DNA of 64,000 nt. It comes from Coprobacter secundus (lineage in GTDB: Bacteria; Bacteroidota; Bacteroidia; Bacteroidales; Coprobacteraceae). Position 1 is the first letter of the stretch. Every line of letters begins with the position of its first letter. A model generated the notes under the pieces. That model ran no database searches. It was not told the DNA's origin and saw only the letters and a list, made by a program, of their open reading frames with translations. A program made the position numbers and the translations under genes. The stretch lies in NCBI GenBank assembly GCA_000803105.1, contig JTDA01000004.1, positions 186,001 through 250,000 on the forward strand. The letters are read 5' to 3'. Of the stretch, positions 47,101-54,727 are shown one piece after another.

Positions 47101-47470
47101 TATTGTAGCAACCGGATACGGTTCTCAAGATGAAGCCGGCATGGTCCTACCGGACGGTAGCGGACGGATAGTACCCATCAAAGCCTATTACCAAAGTATC
47201 GGTGGTACACCCAACCCTTCACAATATATCTATAATGGTACCAATTTCCGCTTACGCGAACTTTCTTTAGGATATACTTTCCGTAATCTGTTGGGTGAAA
47301 ACAAGAATCTAACATTATCATTCATTGGGCGGAACCTGTTCTTTATCTATAAAGACTGTCCTACCGACCCGGATGTTTCACTCTCTACAACAAACGGATT
47401 AGGCGCATTTGAACTATTCAACATGCCTACATCTCGTTCTTACGGATTTTCGTTGAACATTAATTTTTAA
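44129..47470 (+). CDS. SusC/RagA-family TonB-dependent outer-membrane transporter
   Basis: A SusC-like importer of 1113 residues counted from the ATG at 44129, which begins the signal peptide MKKLLLGPHQSILLLVFPIF. In-frame ATGs at 44093 and 44069 would only prepend a hydrophilic stretch. It has a CarbopepD_reg_2-like N-terminal domain (KGVVKDEKGEPLIGVSIALK to about residue 130), the TonB-box area HVLNEVVVTAMG, a plug domain (PNVANSIEGKVSGVVI, LRGNKSILGSSTPLIVVDGV, ESINVLKGANAAALYGSAAA) and a 22-strand barrel ending in NINF. With the SusD lipoprotein it should import oligosaccharides released by the surface GH85 enzyme. Confidence 0.95.
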   Translation: MKKLLLGPHQSILLLVFPIFLIFTSWQHAIANDVVAGIQSSQQKKTIVKGVVKDEKGEPLIGVSIALKNSTQGTMTDIDGNYSISIETENPELIFSYIGYTSQTVVVNGRTEINITLREESHVLNEVVVTAMGIMRKEKSLTYATQQIKSEDLNKVQDPNVANSIEGKVSGVVITPSAGGAGGASKIILRGNKSILGSSTPLIVVDGVPMTNSTRNQLDMNSGANLTYASSAEGSDPLSMINPDDIESINVLKGANAAALYGSAAANGVVMITTKKGKEGKLAINFSSNLTFDTPLLTPNIQNIYGASVTSLSGIGDQLSVDSWGNKVASRSADNLIINVPMDEDKFGGGTREVHLRNSAGNDLDDFYRTGLTTNNSIALSGGTEKIQTYFSFGNSHANGMLENNTYNRNSFALRQSYEFFKRLHFNVNMNYVQTVTRNRPGGGTVLNPIYHMYTMPRNIDIDYYRNNYVKNGNWNSELQSLYVLNQGVYQWTQQRVALSGPMQNWAYMESMQNNPYWLMNQNRGKQTEDRFYGTVTGRADIYDGLSFQARVSIDHTKYTNDSRRYATTFNPSGMEDYGRYWKDISKSEEIYTDYLLSYNKDIKDFSVSATAGWVGHVIKGEIQKTDVVATYIDPNKRMLSDRINLFETNAGGSGATTTTLSSNWDKAALFTAQLGWKDMVYIDGSYRRDWYRAYKQFEDRGTPDNYGYFGVGANAIVSSIVKLPEWFNYMKYRLSYSEVGNSIPNIVYAKGSENLQTGTISQSTFARFANPLPEKTKSFETGLEMLFFNNNLNVDLTYYNSKMQDLYMLATNASGLSEPVNSGKVRNQGIEATVGYNFWFGKNWSWKTAYNVSFNDNKILETSYEKDGSEKLIYQDVAGVRVRYRKGGSIGDMYVTDFKRDENGHYVLSSSGKTQMETEANKMYTIYAGNMNSKWQMGWSNTIKFKDFTLFFLINGRIGGKVISLTEAYLDNLGLSKRTADARMNAEANNIVATGYGSQDEAGMVLPDGSGRIVPIKAYYQSIGGTPNPSQYIYNGTNFRLRELSLGYTFRNLLGENKNLTLSFIGRNLFFIYKDCPTDPDVSLSTTNGLGAFELFNMPTSRSYGFSLNINF

Positions 47471-47491
47471 ACATTAAAGTCTGACTATTTT

Positions 47492-49282
47492 ATGAAAAAA
47501 TCAAAAATATTCTATGCTCTTTTCTGCTCGATAGCCGTTTTGGGCTTTCAATCATGCTTAGATTATGATATACCCTCCGACGAATTTAGCCAAACTGAAG
47601 TAAAAACCGATGACACAATTTATCAAGGTGAGGCTGACAATATCGACTACACAAAAGAAATTACAAAAGAAGGTTTGGAAGAAGCTATTCAAGCTTTAAC
47701 AACACCATTACGCCAAGCCAAAGGCGGCCAGTATGCTTTACGTGGAGGGAAAGACGGAAATTTACCGGTATCGCACTCTTACCAAAGGCAATATTCTTTG
47801 GGACCCGATAATTATGCCCAATTTGCCGTAGTTCCTCATTATGATTTTATGTATGGTACTCTTAATCATATATATGACGTAAGTAAAGATTTCAACCCGG
47901 GACCCTTTTCCTGCTATGAAATCTCAAAAAATGCATTCGTTCCATTGCTCAACCGGCCGGAAATAGACTCTATACCGGAGATGAAAGCGGTTTACCTGCT
48001 TTTATTCAACTACGCATCGCAAGAGGTTGCCGACCTATATGGCCCCTTCCCCTATGTCGATTATAAAGCAAACAAAACGGACGCCCCCTTTACCTACAAT
48101 GACTTGCGTACCATATATGTGAATATAGAAGCCAATATAGACACAATTTTGAAATGCTTCCACTATTTCGAACAAAAACCCGATTGGTACAAACAGACTG
48201 TACAGGCTCAACTGAACAGAAATCTCAGCGACTGGACCGAAGGCAAATCGGGAAATATGGATACATGGATTCGATTTGCAAACTCATTCAAATTGCGTTT
48301 GGCCATGCACATTATCAAAGCGGACTACAATATGGCAAAGAAATGGGCAGAAGAAGCTGTAGAAGGTGGTGTCATTGAAGATATTTCTCAAGAAATCGTT
48401 CTCAAACCTTTCAATTCAGGTTTCGACCATCCCCTTATGCAAATCTCAGATACATGGGGAGATACCCGCCTAAGCGCATCATTCGAAAGCATACTGAAAA
48501 GTTTAAACCATCCATATGCCGATTATTTATTCTCAAAAAACAGCAATCCGATTGTAAACTCCAAAACTGGGGAAGTCACTGCTGCCAATACTCGTCTTGT
48601 AGGAATCCGGGAAGGGATAGAACCCGGACAAGGCCAAAGTGTCGGAACAAACTCCTACATCGCCTACAGCAAAATAAGCCCAGAGAGATTAGGAGCATTC
48701 GGTGTACCCTTGTACCTGATGAAATTATCTGAAGTAGATTTCCTACGCGCCGAAGGAGCATTACATGGATGGAACATGGGCGGTTCAGAATCATTTTTCT
48801 ACAATCGAGGTATCGACTATGCCTATTTGGAAGACAGGAATGTCGGTTCTCCCGAATATACAAACGCTTTGGAAACGTACAAAAATCTTGAAAACGCAGT
48901 AGATTATACCTATGTCGACCCACAAGGAATAACCGATGATATGCCGAGCGTAACGAAAATAGGAGTAAAATGGAATGACGGAGATTCACCCGAAGTGAAA
49001 CTCGAAAAAATTATTACTCAGAAATATATCGCTGCGTATCCATACAGCTATGAACCGTGGGTAGACATGCGCCGTACCGGCTATCCTAAAGTATTCCCGG
49101 TTCTGAATCCAGGTAATGGAGATGGTTCCCTGAAAGCAGGAGACCTAATCCGCCGTATGCCATTCCCGAATACCGATGATGCTTCTATCCAAGATATTCA
49201 AACTACCGGATTGAAAGCTTTGGGAGGTTCCGACCTTCAGGCTACCCGTTTGTGGTGGGATGTAAATACCCCTAATTTCTGA
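47492..49282 (+). CDS. SusD/RagB-family glycan-binding lipoprotein
   Basis: 596 residues with a lipoprotein signal (FCSIAVLGFQSC, lipid Cys at residue 22) and the tetratricopeptide-rich SusD fold. RPEIDSIPEMKAVYLLLFNYASQEVADLYGPFPY (split over residues 150-190), DTWIRFANSFKLRLAMHII, and the C-terminal IITQKYIAAYPYSYEPWVDMRRTGYP are typical of the SusD/RagB nutrient-binding group. It lies 21 bp after susC and should sit as a lid over the SusC barrel at the cell surface. A stem-loop follows in the gap before the GH85 gene. Confidence 0.94.
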   Translation: MKKSKIFYALFCSIAVLGFQSCLDYDIPSDEFSQTEVKTDDTIYQGEADNIDYTKEITKEGLEEAIQALTTPLRQAKGGQYALRGGKDGNLPVSHSYQRQYSLGPDNYAQFAVVPHYDFMYGTLNHIYDVSKDFNPGPFSCYEISKNAFVPLLNRPEIDSIPEMKAVYLLLFNYASQEVADLYGPFPYVDYKANKTDAPFTYNDLRTIYVNIEANIDTILKCFHYFEQKPDWYKQTVQAQLNRNLSDWTEGKSGNMDTWIRFANSFKLRLAMHIIKADYNMAKKWAEEAVEGGVIEDISQEIVLKPFNSGFDHPLMQISDTWGDTRLSASFESILKSLNHPYADYLFSKNSNPIVNSKTGEVTAANTRLVGIREGIEPGQGQSVGTNSYIAYSKISPERLGAFGVPLYLMKLSEVDFLRAEGALHGWNMGGSESFFYNRGIDYAYLEDRNVGSPEYTNALETYKNLENAVDYTYVDPQGITDDMPSVTKIGVKWNDGDSPEVKLEKIITQKYIAAYPYSYEPWVDMRRTGYPKVFPVLNPGNGDGSLKAGDLIRRMPFPNTDDASIQDIQTTGLKALGGSDLQATRLWWDVNTPNF

Positions 49283-49294
49283 AAATAAAACTCG

Positions 49295-49328
49295 GAATAG
49301 AATCTTGCCTGCAGGCAGGATTCTATTC
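49295..49328 (+). other. Intercistronic stem-loop between susD and the GH85 gene
   Basis: 17-bp arms (49295-49311 and 49312-49328) pair with one G-U, with no unpaired loop in the DNA. There is no T-tract after it. The position suggests RNA processing, differential stability or partial attenuation between the transporter and enzyme genes. Confidence 0.65.
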
Positions 49329-49362
49329 TTCCAAATCAATAACTAAATTAAATAATTTGCTT

Positions 49363-52300
49363 ATGAAAAAAAGACACACTCTCGCTATGTGGGCTATGGC
49401 ATGTTGCGCAGCCATAGGTACACCCAATGTGGCACTGTCTCAAGAATTGTCACCGACCGCAACATCCGAAGTATATGACTTCTCCGGATTCGTCGATGTA
49501 CAATTGATGGAACTGTTCTACAATGCACACGTAGATGGACGCAAATACCCGACCGAAGAAGAGTTCAGAGCCAAAGGAATCCTCCCTTCTGACATCGCAT
49601 TTATACGCTCACACGTGCGTAAAGCCCAGATTATGGACCGCAGCGACCGTATCATCCCCGATACGTACGAAAAACGCGACCTTTGGATGAACATCCCTAT
49701 GAGTACCGGTAAAGACGGAGCCGTAGGCCAGCCTTCGACCAACTTTGCCGACGATGTCTTTTCCATGTGGAACTATACCAACTTGTTCGGCTCATGGAAC
49801 CACAGTTTCTTTACGGCTCCCGGGGCTTGGGTAGATGCAGCTCACAAAAACGGTACTAACATTATGAGTGGTATCAAATTTTTTGATACCACGGGTAACC
49901 CTGGTGGTGTTGGTGCCGGAGACTGGATGGACATCATCACGTCCAAAAATGAAGACGGTACCTTTAAATATGTAAAACCGATGATCAACTGCCTGATGTT
50001 CTTCGGAGCAGACGGTATAAACTATAACTGGGAAGATTCTGGATATGGCGATGAAGATATTATAGCATTCCATAAAGCGTTGCATAAAGAGGCAGCAGCC
50101 TGTGGTTTCGACAATTTCCAATTAGGGATTTATACTTCTGCTTCAGGACTAAATACCGGAAATGTCAATTCCCTATTCGGTAATGAAGAAGGACGAACCG
50201 CACACACGATGCTTAATTATGCCGCTTCCGATTTCTCCTATCAAATGGCAAACTCGGTAAGAGTTGCAGAAAATGCCATGGGAACGTCTGAAGGACTATA
50301 TGCCGGTGTATGGATTGTATCTATGGACCGTTCATGGACCCGTCTGAATGCTGATGAAGATTCCAAAAGATGCGGTGTATGCCTTTGGGGAGAACATAAT
50401 ACAAGCCGATTCTGGTCTTATAACTCCGGAGCAGACGCTTATGATGCACAAAGCAACTACCAAGCCCTGCTCGAACGTGCATTCTCCGGTGGTAACCGTA
50501 ACCCGTTGAATCGTCCAGAAATTAGCAATACCGGAAATAATTGGGAAAAAGAAGGAGATAAATTACCTCTCTCCACATTTGCAGGACTGGCTACCTGGAT
50601 TCCAGAACGTTCGGCCATCCAAGGAAACCTGCCTTTTGCAACCTATTTCAACTTAGGTAACGGTGACCGTTACAATTATAAAGGTAAAAAAACAGCCGGA
50701 CCATGGTACAATATGGGTAACCAAGACCGTGTACCGACCTACCGTTGGCTGGTAACCCAAAGCGGAACAGAAACTGTAAGCTCAGACGTTCAACCGGAAT
50801 TTTCTCATGACGATGCCTATACGGGAGGCTCTTGCCTGAAACTTACCGGAAAAGCTACTTCTGCAGGAACCGATATCGTTCTCTTCAAAACCAATCTTAC
50901 AGCCAGCTCGACTGGAGCTTATGCCAGTGTTGCTGTAAAGAGCGGAAAAGAAGGAAGCAATGAAACCAACCTTTATGTTATCCTGAAAAAGAAAGACGGC
51001 AGTTGGGTTGAAGCCCCTGTAGGAACAACTACAAGTAAAAACTGGGAAGAAAAGAAAATCGACCTTTCCGGAATTGCACAAGGAGATGTTATCGAACGTA
51101 TCGGTTTACGTGTAAAAGGCTCTGACGAGAATTACAAGCTCTATGTAGGTAAACTCGAAATCAATGATAATGTAAAAACTGTTCCTTCAAATATAACAGA
51201 CCTTATGGTCGAAGTTAAAGAAGAAACAAAAACTTCTCTTTCCATTAAAGTAAACTGGAACGTCGATAAAGCTGCAGAAGAGCGTGCTGATTGGGATCTC
51301 CTTTTCAACGATGAAGCTAATATTGACCATTTTGAAGTCCTTTATAAAAACGGAGAAGAAGGCAGGGTATCTGAAATAGCACGTACTACCCAATGGGCTA
51401 CTTATGTAGGCGATATCACATTTGAAAGCGTCGACGACCAACCATTCATCGGTGTGCGTGCTGTTTCTACCGATTTGAAAACATACTCTCCGGTAGAATG
51501 GGTAGAAATAACCCGTGCTGCACAAGATGCCTTACCCAATAAAGAAGAGAACACCTACGGCATAAGCCAGATGGACCCGAATTGCGAAGGTGCAGATATT
51601 GCCCGTCAACAACGTTACGTAACCGATTTTACGACAACCGGTGCTACTGAAAATATCAATTATCACGCTGACGGACCACAAGCTGACGGTACACAATATG
51701 TAAATGCCACAGATATGATTCTGAAAGTAGAACAAGGCCAACAAGTGACTCTTACCATCAAATGTGCCGATTTCTCCGACGGATTGAAATACTGCTTTGC
51801 CGGTGGTTGGATGGACTTGGATGGCAGCGGAACTTTCCAGCCAGATCCTATCGAGGATAATCCTGCCGCAGGTGAACGTCTGTTCCGCGTAGGAAATATA
51901 CGTGCAGCTACACCTGAATTCCAAACAACAGGTATCACCCATACATTTACTGTACCGGCAGATGCACGCCCAGGCAAGAGCCGCTTGCGTATCGTATTCT
52001 CCGATGCATGGTTCGAAGGTTCTTTCTTGCCGACAGGTCTCCACGCAAAAGGTTTCTCTATCGACTTCGGTGTAGAAATTACAGGTAACAACGAACCACG
52101 TCCTCTGCCCGCTGATAATCATGACCAAGGTATAGCAGACGAACCCGATGGTTTGGACGATGTAGTCAGCATCGAAAAAGTAAACAGTGAAATATCGAGC
52201 TTCTATGTTGCCAACGATATGATTAATTTCAAGAATGTAGACAACGCTTGGATTTACAATGTTAACGGTGGTATCGTTAAATATCTGACCAATCCAAGTA

Positions 52301-52389
52301 GCGTTAGCATAGCAGACCTTGCAAACGGAGTATACATTGTCAGAATGCAAAATAATAACGTTATCCGTTCAGGTAAATTCATAAAATAA
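49363..52389 (+). CDS. GH85-type endo-beta-N-acetylglucosaminidase, exported
   Basis: About 1008 residues from the ATG at 49363. A signal peptide (to about residue 27) is followed by a GH85-type TIM barrel. The key signature is FFGADGINYNWEDSG, where Asn222 and Glu224 correspond to the Asn-x-Glu pair of GH85 substrate-assisted catalysis. WIPERSAIQ and LPFATYFNLGNGDRY extend the match. Beta-sandwich/galactose-binding-like domains follow (about 470-610), then a GEVED-like module (about 735-890: GGWMDLDGSGTFQ, SRLRIVFSDAWF). The C-terminus (about 945-1008, ending NGVYIVRMQNNNVIRSGKFI) looks like a T9SS type A sorting domain. The enzyme should cut the chitobiose core of N-glycans and supply the SusCD pair. 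Confidence 0.85.
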   Translation: MKKRHTLAMWAMACCAAIGTPNVALSQELSPTATSEVYDFSGFVDVQLMELFYNAHVDGRKYPTEEEFRAKGILPSDIAFIRSHVRKAQIMDRSDRIIPDTYEKRDLWMNIPMSTGKDGAVGQPSTNFADDVFSMWNYTNLFGSWNHSFFTAPGAWVDAAHKNGTNIMSGIKFFDTTGNPGGVGAGDWMDIITSKNEDGTFKYVKPMINCLMFFGADGINYNWEDSGYGDEDIIAFHKALHKEAAACGFDNFQLGIYTSASGLNTGNVNSLFGNEEGRTAHTMLNYAASDFSYQMANSVRVAENAMGTSEGLYAGVWIVSMDRSWTRLNADEDSKRCGVCLWGEHNTSRFWSYNSGADAYDAQSNYQALLERAFSGGNRNPLNRPEISNTGNNWEKEGDKLPLSTFAGLATWIPERSAIQGNLPFATYFNLGNGDRYNYKGKKTAGPWYNMGNQDRVPTYRWLVTQSGTETVSSDVQPEFSHDDAYTGGSCLKLTGKATSAGTDIVLFKTNLTASSTGAYASVAVKSGKEGSNETNLYVILKKKDGSWVEAPVGTTTSKNWEEKKIDLSGIAQGDVIERIGLRVKGSDENYKLYVGKLEINDNVKTVPSNITDLMVEVKEETKTSLSIKVNWNVDKAAEERADWDLLFNDEANIDHFEVLYKNGEEGRVSEIARTTQWATYVGDITFESVDDQPFIGVRAVSTDLKTYSPVEWVEITRAAQDALPNKEENTYGISQMDPNCEGADIARQQRYVTDFTTTGATENINYHADGPQADGTQYVNATDMILKVEQGQQVTLTIKCADFSDGLKYCFAGGWMDLDGSGTFQPDPIEDNPAAGERLFRVGNIRAATPEFQTTGITHTFTVPADARPGKSRLRIVFSDAWFEGSFLPTGLHAKGFSIDFGVEITGNNEPRPLPADNHDQGIADEPDGLDDVVSIEKVNSEISSFYVANDMINFKNVDNAWIYNVNGGIVKYLTNPSSVSIADLANGVYIVRMQNNNVIRSGKFIK

Positions 52390-52440
52390 ACAAGTAAAAA
52401 AACAATTCTGAAGATTTGAATTCTTCAGACCCCATCACTT

Positions 52441-52484
52441 CTTACCCAAGTTTTCACTTTATTTGAAAACTTGGGTAAGTTTTT
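52441..52484 (+). terminator. Terminator of the PUL operon
   Basis: Perfect 15-bp arms (52441-52455 CTTACCCAAGTTTTC, 52465-52479) with a 9-nt loop and a T-run. A smaller hairpin (TCTGAAG/CTTCAGA) lies just upstream at 52407-52429. Confidence 0.85.
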
Positions 52485-52542
52485 ATGTCATCCATCCACT
52501 CAATTATATCCTCAAAAAATATTCGGATACACTGATTTTACA

Positions 52543-52550
52543 TACATTTG
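52543..52550 (+). promoter_or_regulatory. Promoter -7 box of the broken patB-like gene
   Basis: TACATTTG matches TAnnTTTG and lies 49 bp before the ATG at 52599, so the promoter of this disrupted gene is intact. Confidence 0.5.
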
Positions 52551-52598
52551 TAAATCCGAAAACAATTTTTTACTATAAAAAAACAAAAGCAGGCAATC

Positions 52599-53780
52599 AT
52601 GAAATATAATTTTGATGAAATAGTTGACCGACATCACACCGAAGCACTAAAAATAGAAGCGCTAAAAAGCCGTTGGGGACGTGAAGACCTTATCCCCTTA
52701 TGGGTAGCCGATATGGATTTTAAAACTCCTCCATTCATAATGGAGATGATACGTAAAAGATGCGAACATAAAATATTGGGATATACTGTCAAACCTGATG
52801 AATATTATAAAGCCATCTGTAACTGGCTGAAAAAAAGATATAATTGGGATATCTCGACACAATGGATTAGTTTTTGTTCGGGTATCGTCCCGGGCATCAC
52901 TTTCGCTATACAGAGCCTGACACAGCCCGGAGATAAAATTCTGATACAACCACCTGTATACCACCCTTTTAAGTGAATAATCGAACAAAATAACCGTACT
53001 GCTGTCTGCAATCCATTATTACTTGAAAACGGGCAATACAAAATGAATATTGACCATTTTAGAAAGGCGGTCAAAAACTGTAAACTTTTCATTCTTTGTA
53101 ATCCGCATAACCCCGGAGGACGAGTATGGTCTAAAGAAGAACTCAAAATTATTGCCGACATTTGCTATGAAAACAAAACCATCGTAATATCAGACGAAAT
53201 ACATGCAGACCTGACCCTTCCATCTTATAAACATACCCCTTTTGCTAAAGTCTGCGAAAAAGCACAGACAAATTCGGTCATATTCATGGCTCCCAGTAAA
53301 GCTTTCAATACTGCCGGACTATCCAGTTCATATTGCATTATCGAAAATGAAAACATCCGTCAAAAATTCAGAAGATATATAGAAGGAGGAGAATTAGGAG
53401 AAGGACATCTCTTTGCCTATATTCCGGTAGTCAGTGCATATAATGAACAGGGAGAAGAATGGCTAAATCAAGTACTTGAATATATATATAGTAATGTCGA
53501 ATTCATAGACAATTATCTGCAAAAGAATATGCCTCATATAAAAGCCATTCGACCTCAAGCATCATTTCTGATATTCTTAGATTGCCGAGAACTTCACTTG
53601 TCCCAAGACAAATTAGTAGACTTTTTTGTTGATAAAGCACATCTGGCATTAAACGATGGCAGTATGTTCGGCAAAGAAGGAATAGGATTCATGCGTCTAA
53701 ATATAGGTTGTCCGAAAAAAACACTTGAACAAGCTATGTCACAACTAAAAACGGCATATGATAACCTACACAATGTGTAG
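52599..53780 (+). pseudogene. MalY/PatB-type cystathionine beta-lyase with in-frame TGA
   Basis: The full frame spans 394 codons, normal for this fold-type I PLP family. It is interrupted by TGA at 52974-52976, after residue 125. The N-terminal part has LIPLWVADMDF, GYTVKPDEYY, FCSGIVPGI and PPVYHPFK. After the stop the same frame continues IIEQNNRTAV, NPHNPGGRVW, SDEIHADL, the PLP lysine in APSKAFNTAGL, and FMRLNIGCP. The family usually has a residue such as Arg at the stop position, and one C-to-T change (CGA to TGA) would explain it. An ATG at 53043 could start a 245-residue C-terminal fragment. All other residues look intact, so the mutation is recent, or the base call is wrong. Confidence 0.85.
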
Positions 53781-54281
53781 GTTATCATTATAGCTTCTCA
53801 GCCAAAAGTTATAACAACCGGCTCACATTAGTTATATAACCTACTTTTGACATACCGGTTTCTCTAATTGCTTCACAACTTCCACCGTTCCTTTCCTACA
53901 AAAATTATAAAAAATAAATACATCTATTCTACAATTGCACCAATATCCCCCAATTGTACACAAACAATTTTATCCCATGACATCATTTTAACAGCAAAAA
54001 TCTGAAAATAACCGTTTTTTTGATACCTATTTATAAAAGTACCATTTTTCCAAAACTACAAAATCAAAATATTGAACTCTATTACACTTATAATCTACAT
54101 TTTAATCCTGATTTTGACATATCTTATAGGCTGTCGTCTAAATTTTACTCGAACCAGGTTTGTGAAAATTTCTTTCATGGATGCTTTTCTGCTTTTACAA
54201 GGAAAATAGCAAGTTATCTGAAGAGTGAAAATTCGGACAGATTCTTTTTTTAATAACAACTAAAAACATACAAAAAAATCG
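53781..54281. other. Intergenic region containing repeat copy D
   Basis: About 500 bp between the broken lyase and the GH88-like stub. It holds repeat copy D (54126-54253). The first bases after the lyase (ACACAATGTGTAGGTTATC, 53770-53788) form part of a short hairpin. The 77-codon plus-strand frame here runs through the repeat and is not credible. Confidence 0.5.
54126..54253 (+). repeat. Dispersed intergenic repeat, copy D (short form)
   Basis: About 128 bp. The left end is ATAGGCTGTCGTCTAAATTT, and the internal blocks are TTTGTGAAAATTTCTTTCAT, then ACAAGGAAAATAGCAAGTTA and TCTGAAGAGTGAAAA. The right end AAAATTCGGACAGATTCTTT is an imperfect inverse of the left. Compared with copies A and C it lacks the segment containing AGAAAACGCAAAAA, as if internally deleted. 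Confidence 0.55.
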
Positions 54282-54521
54282 ATGAAGAAAAAACTCCAAC
54301 TTTTGAGTTTATCTTTCCTCTTTCTGACAAGTTGTTCACAATCAACTCAAAACGGCCAGAAAAGCAATATGATTGAACATGATATAGATATTGCTTCACA
54401 ACAAATCGGACACCAAGTAGAAGTTATCCAAAGGTCCGGAAAAATTCTGAATTCTCGTACTATTAAAATCCAGTACATTTCCAACGATGACTGGGCCATT
54501 AGACAGGCTCTAAGATTGTAA
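54282..54521 (+). pseudogene. N-terminal stub of a GH88-like glycuronyl hydrolase lipoprotein
   Basis: 79 residues with a lipoprotein signal (LLSLSFLFLTSC, lipid Cys at residue 18), then IDIASQQIGHQVEVIQRSGK, ILNSRTIKIQYISNDDW. This resembles the N-terminus of Bacteroidales GH88-type unsaturated glycuronyl hydrolases, where the text would continue with SGFFPG. Instead it breaks after DDW and ends AIRQALRL. The DNA at the break (54497-54514, CATTAGACAGGCTCTAAG) matches the terminal sequence of the dispersed repeats, so a repeat end supplies the last codons. I judge it a deletion remnant; a functional mini-lipoprotein is possible but less likely. Confidence 0.6.
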
Positions 54522-54614
54522 CAGTAAACATATCAAAAACAAATATTTTCATAAAAATTAAACAGATGCTGAAACTGAGATAGTATAAAATCTGTTTTTT
54601 CTATAAAAAAATAC

Positions 54615-54622
54615 TATATTTG
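54615..54622 (+). promoter_or_regulatory. Candidate promoter -7 box of the PUL regulator
   Basis: TATATTTG matches TAnnTTTG and lies 106 bp before the regulator ATG at 54728. Confidence 0.4.
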
Positions 54623-54727
54623 TCTATAGCTTGTAGAGATTACCTAAAATGGAATACCTATAAAAATTGAAATAAACTGAAAATTTTATCTCATAGGCCG
54701 ATTTACAATCAAAGTACTCTTACATTC

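Noticed and set aside
51532-52350. 272-codon open frame on the minus strand
   Set aside because: It is wholly antisense to the GH85 C-terminal modules, has no domain signature, and its composition reflects the codon use of the real gene.
52974-52976. Selenocysteine or programmed readthrough at the TGA in the PatB-like gene
   Set aside because: The family does not use selenocysteine at this position, which lies outside the active site, and I see no obvious SECIS-like hairpin. A CGA-to-TGA mutation is simpler.
54020-54253. 77-codon plus-strand frame
   Set aside because: It runs through dispersed repeat copy D, with no signal peptide, motif or promoter arrangement supporting translation.
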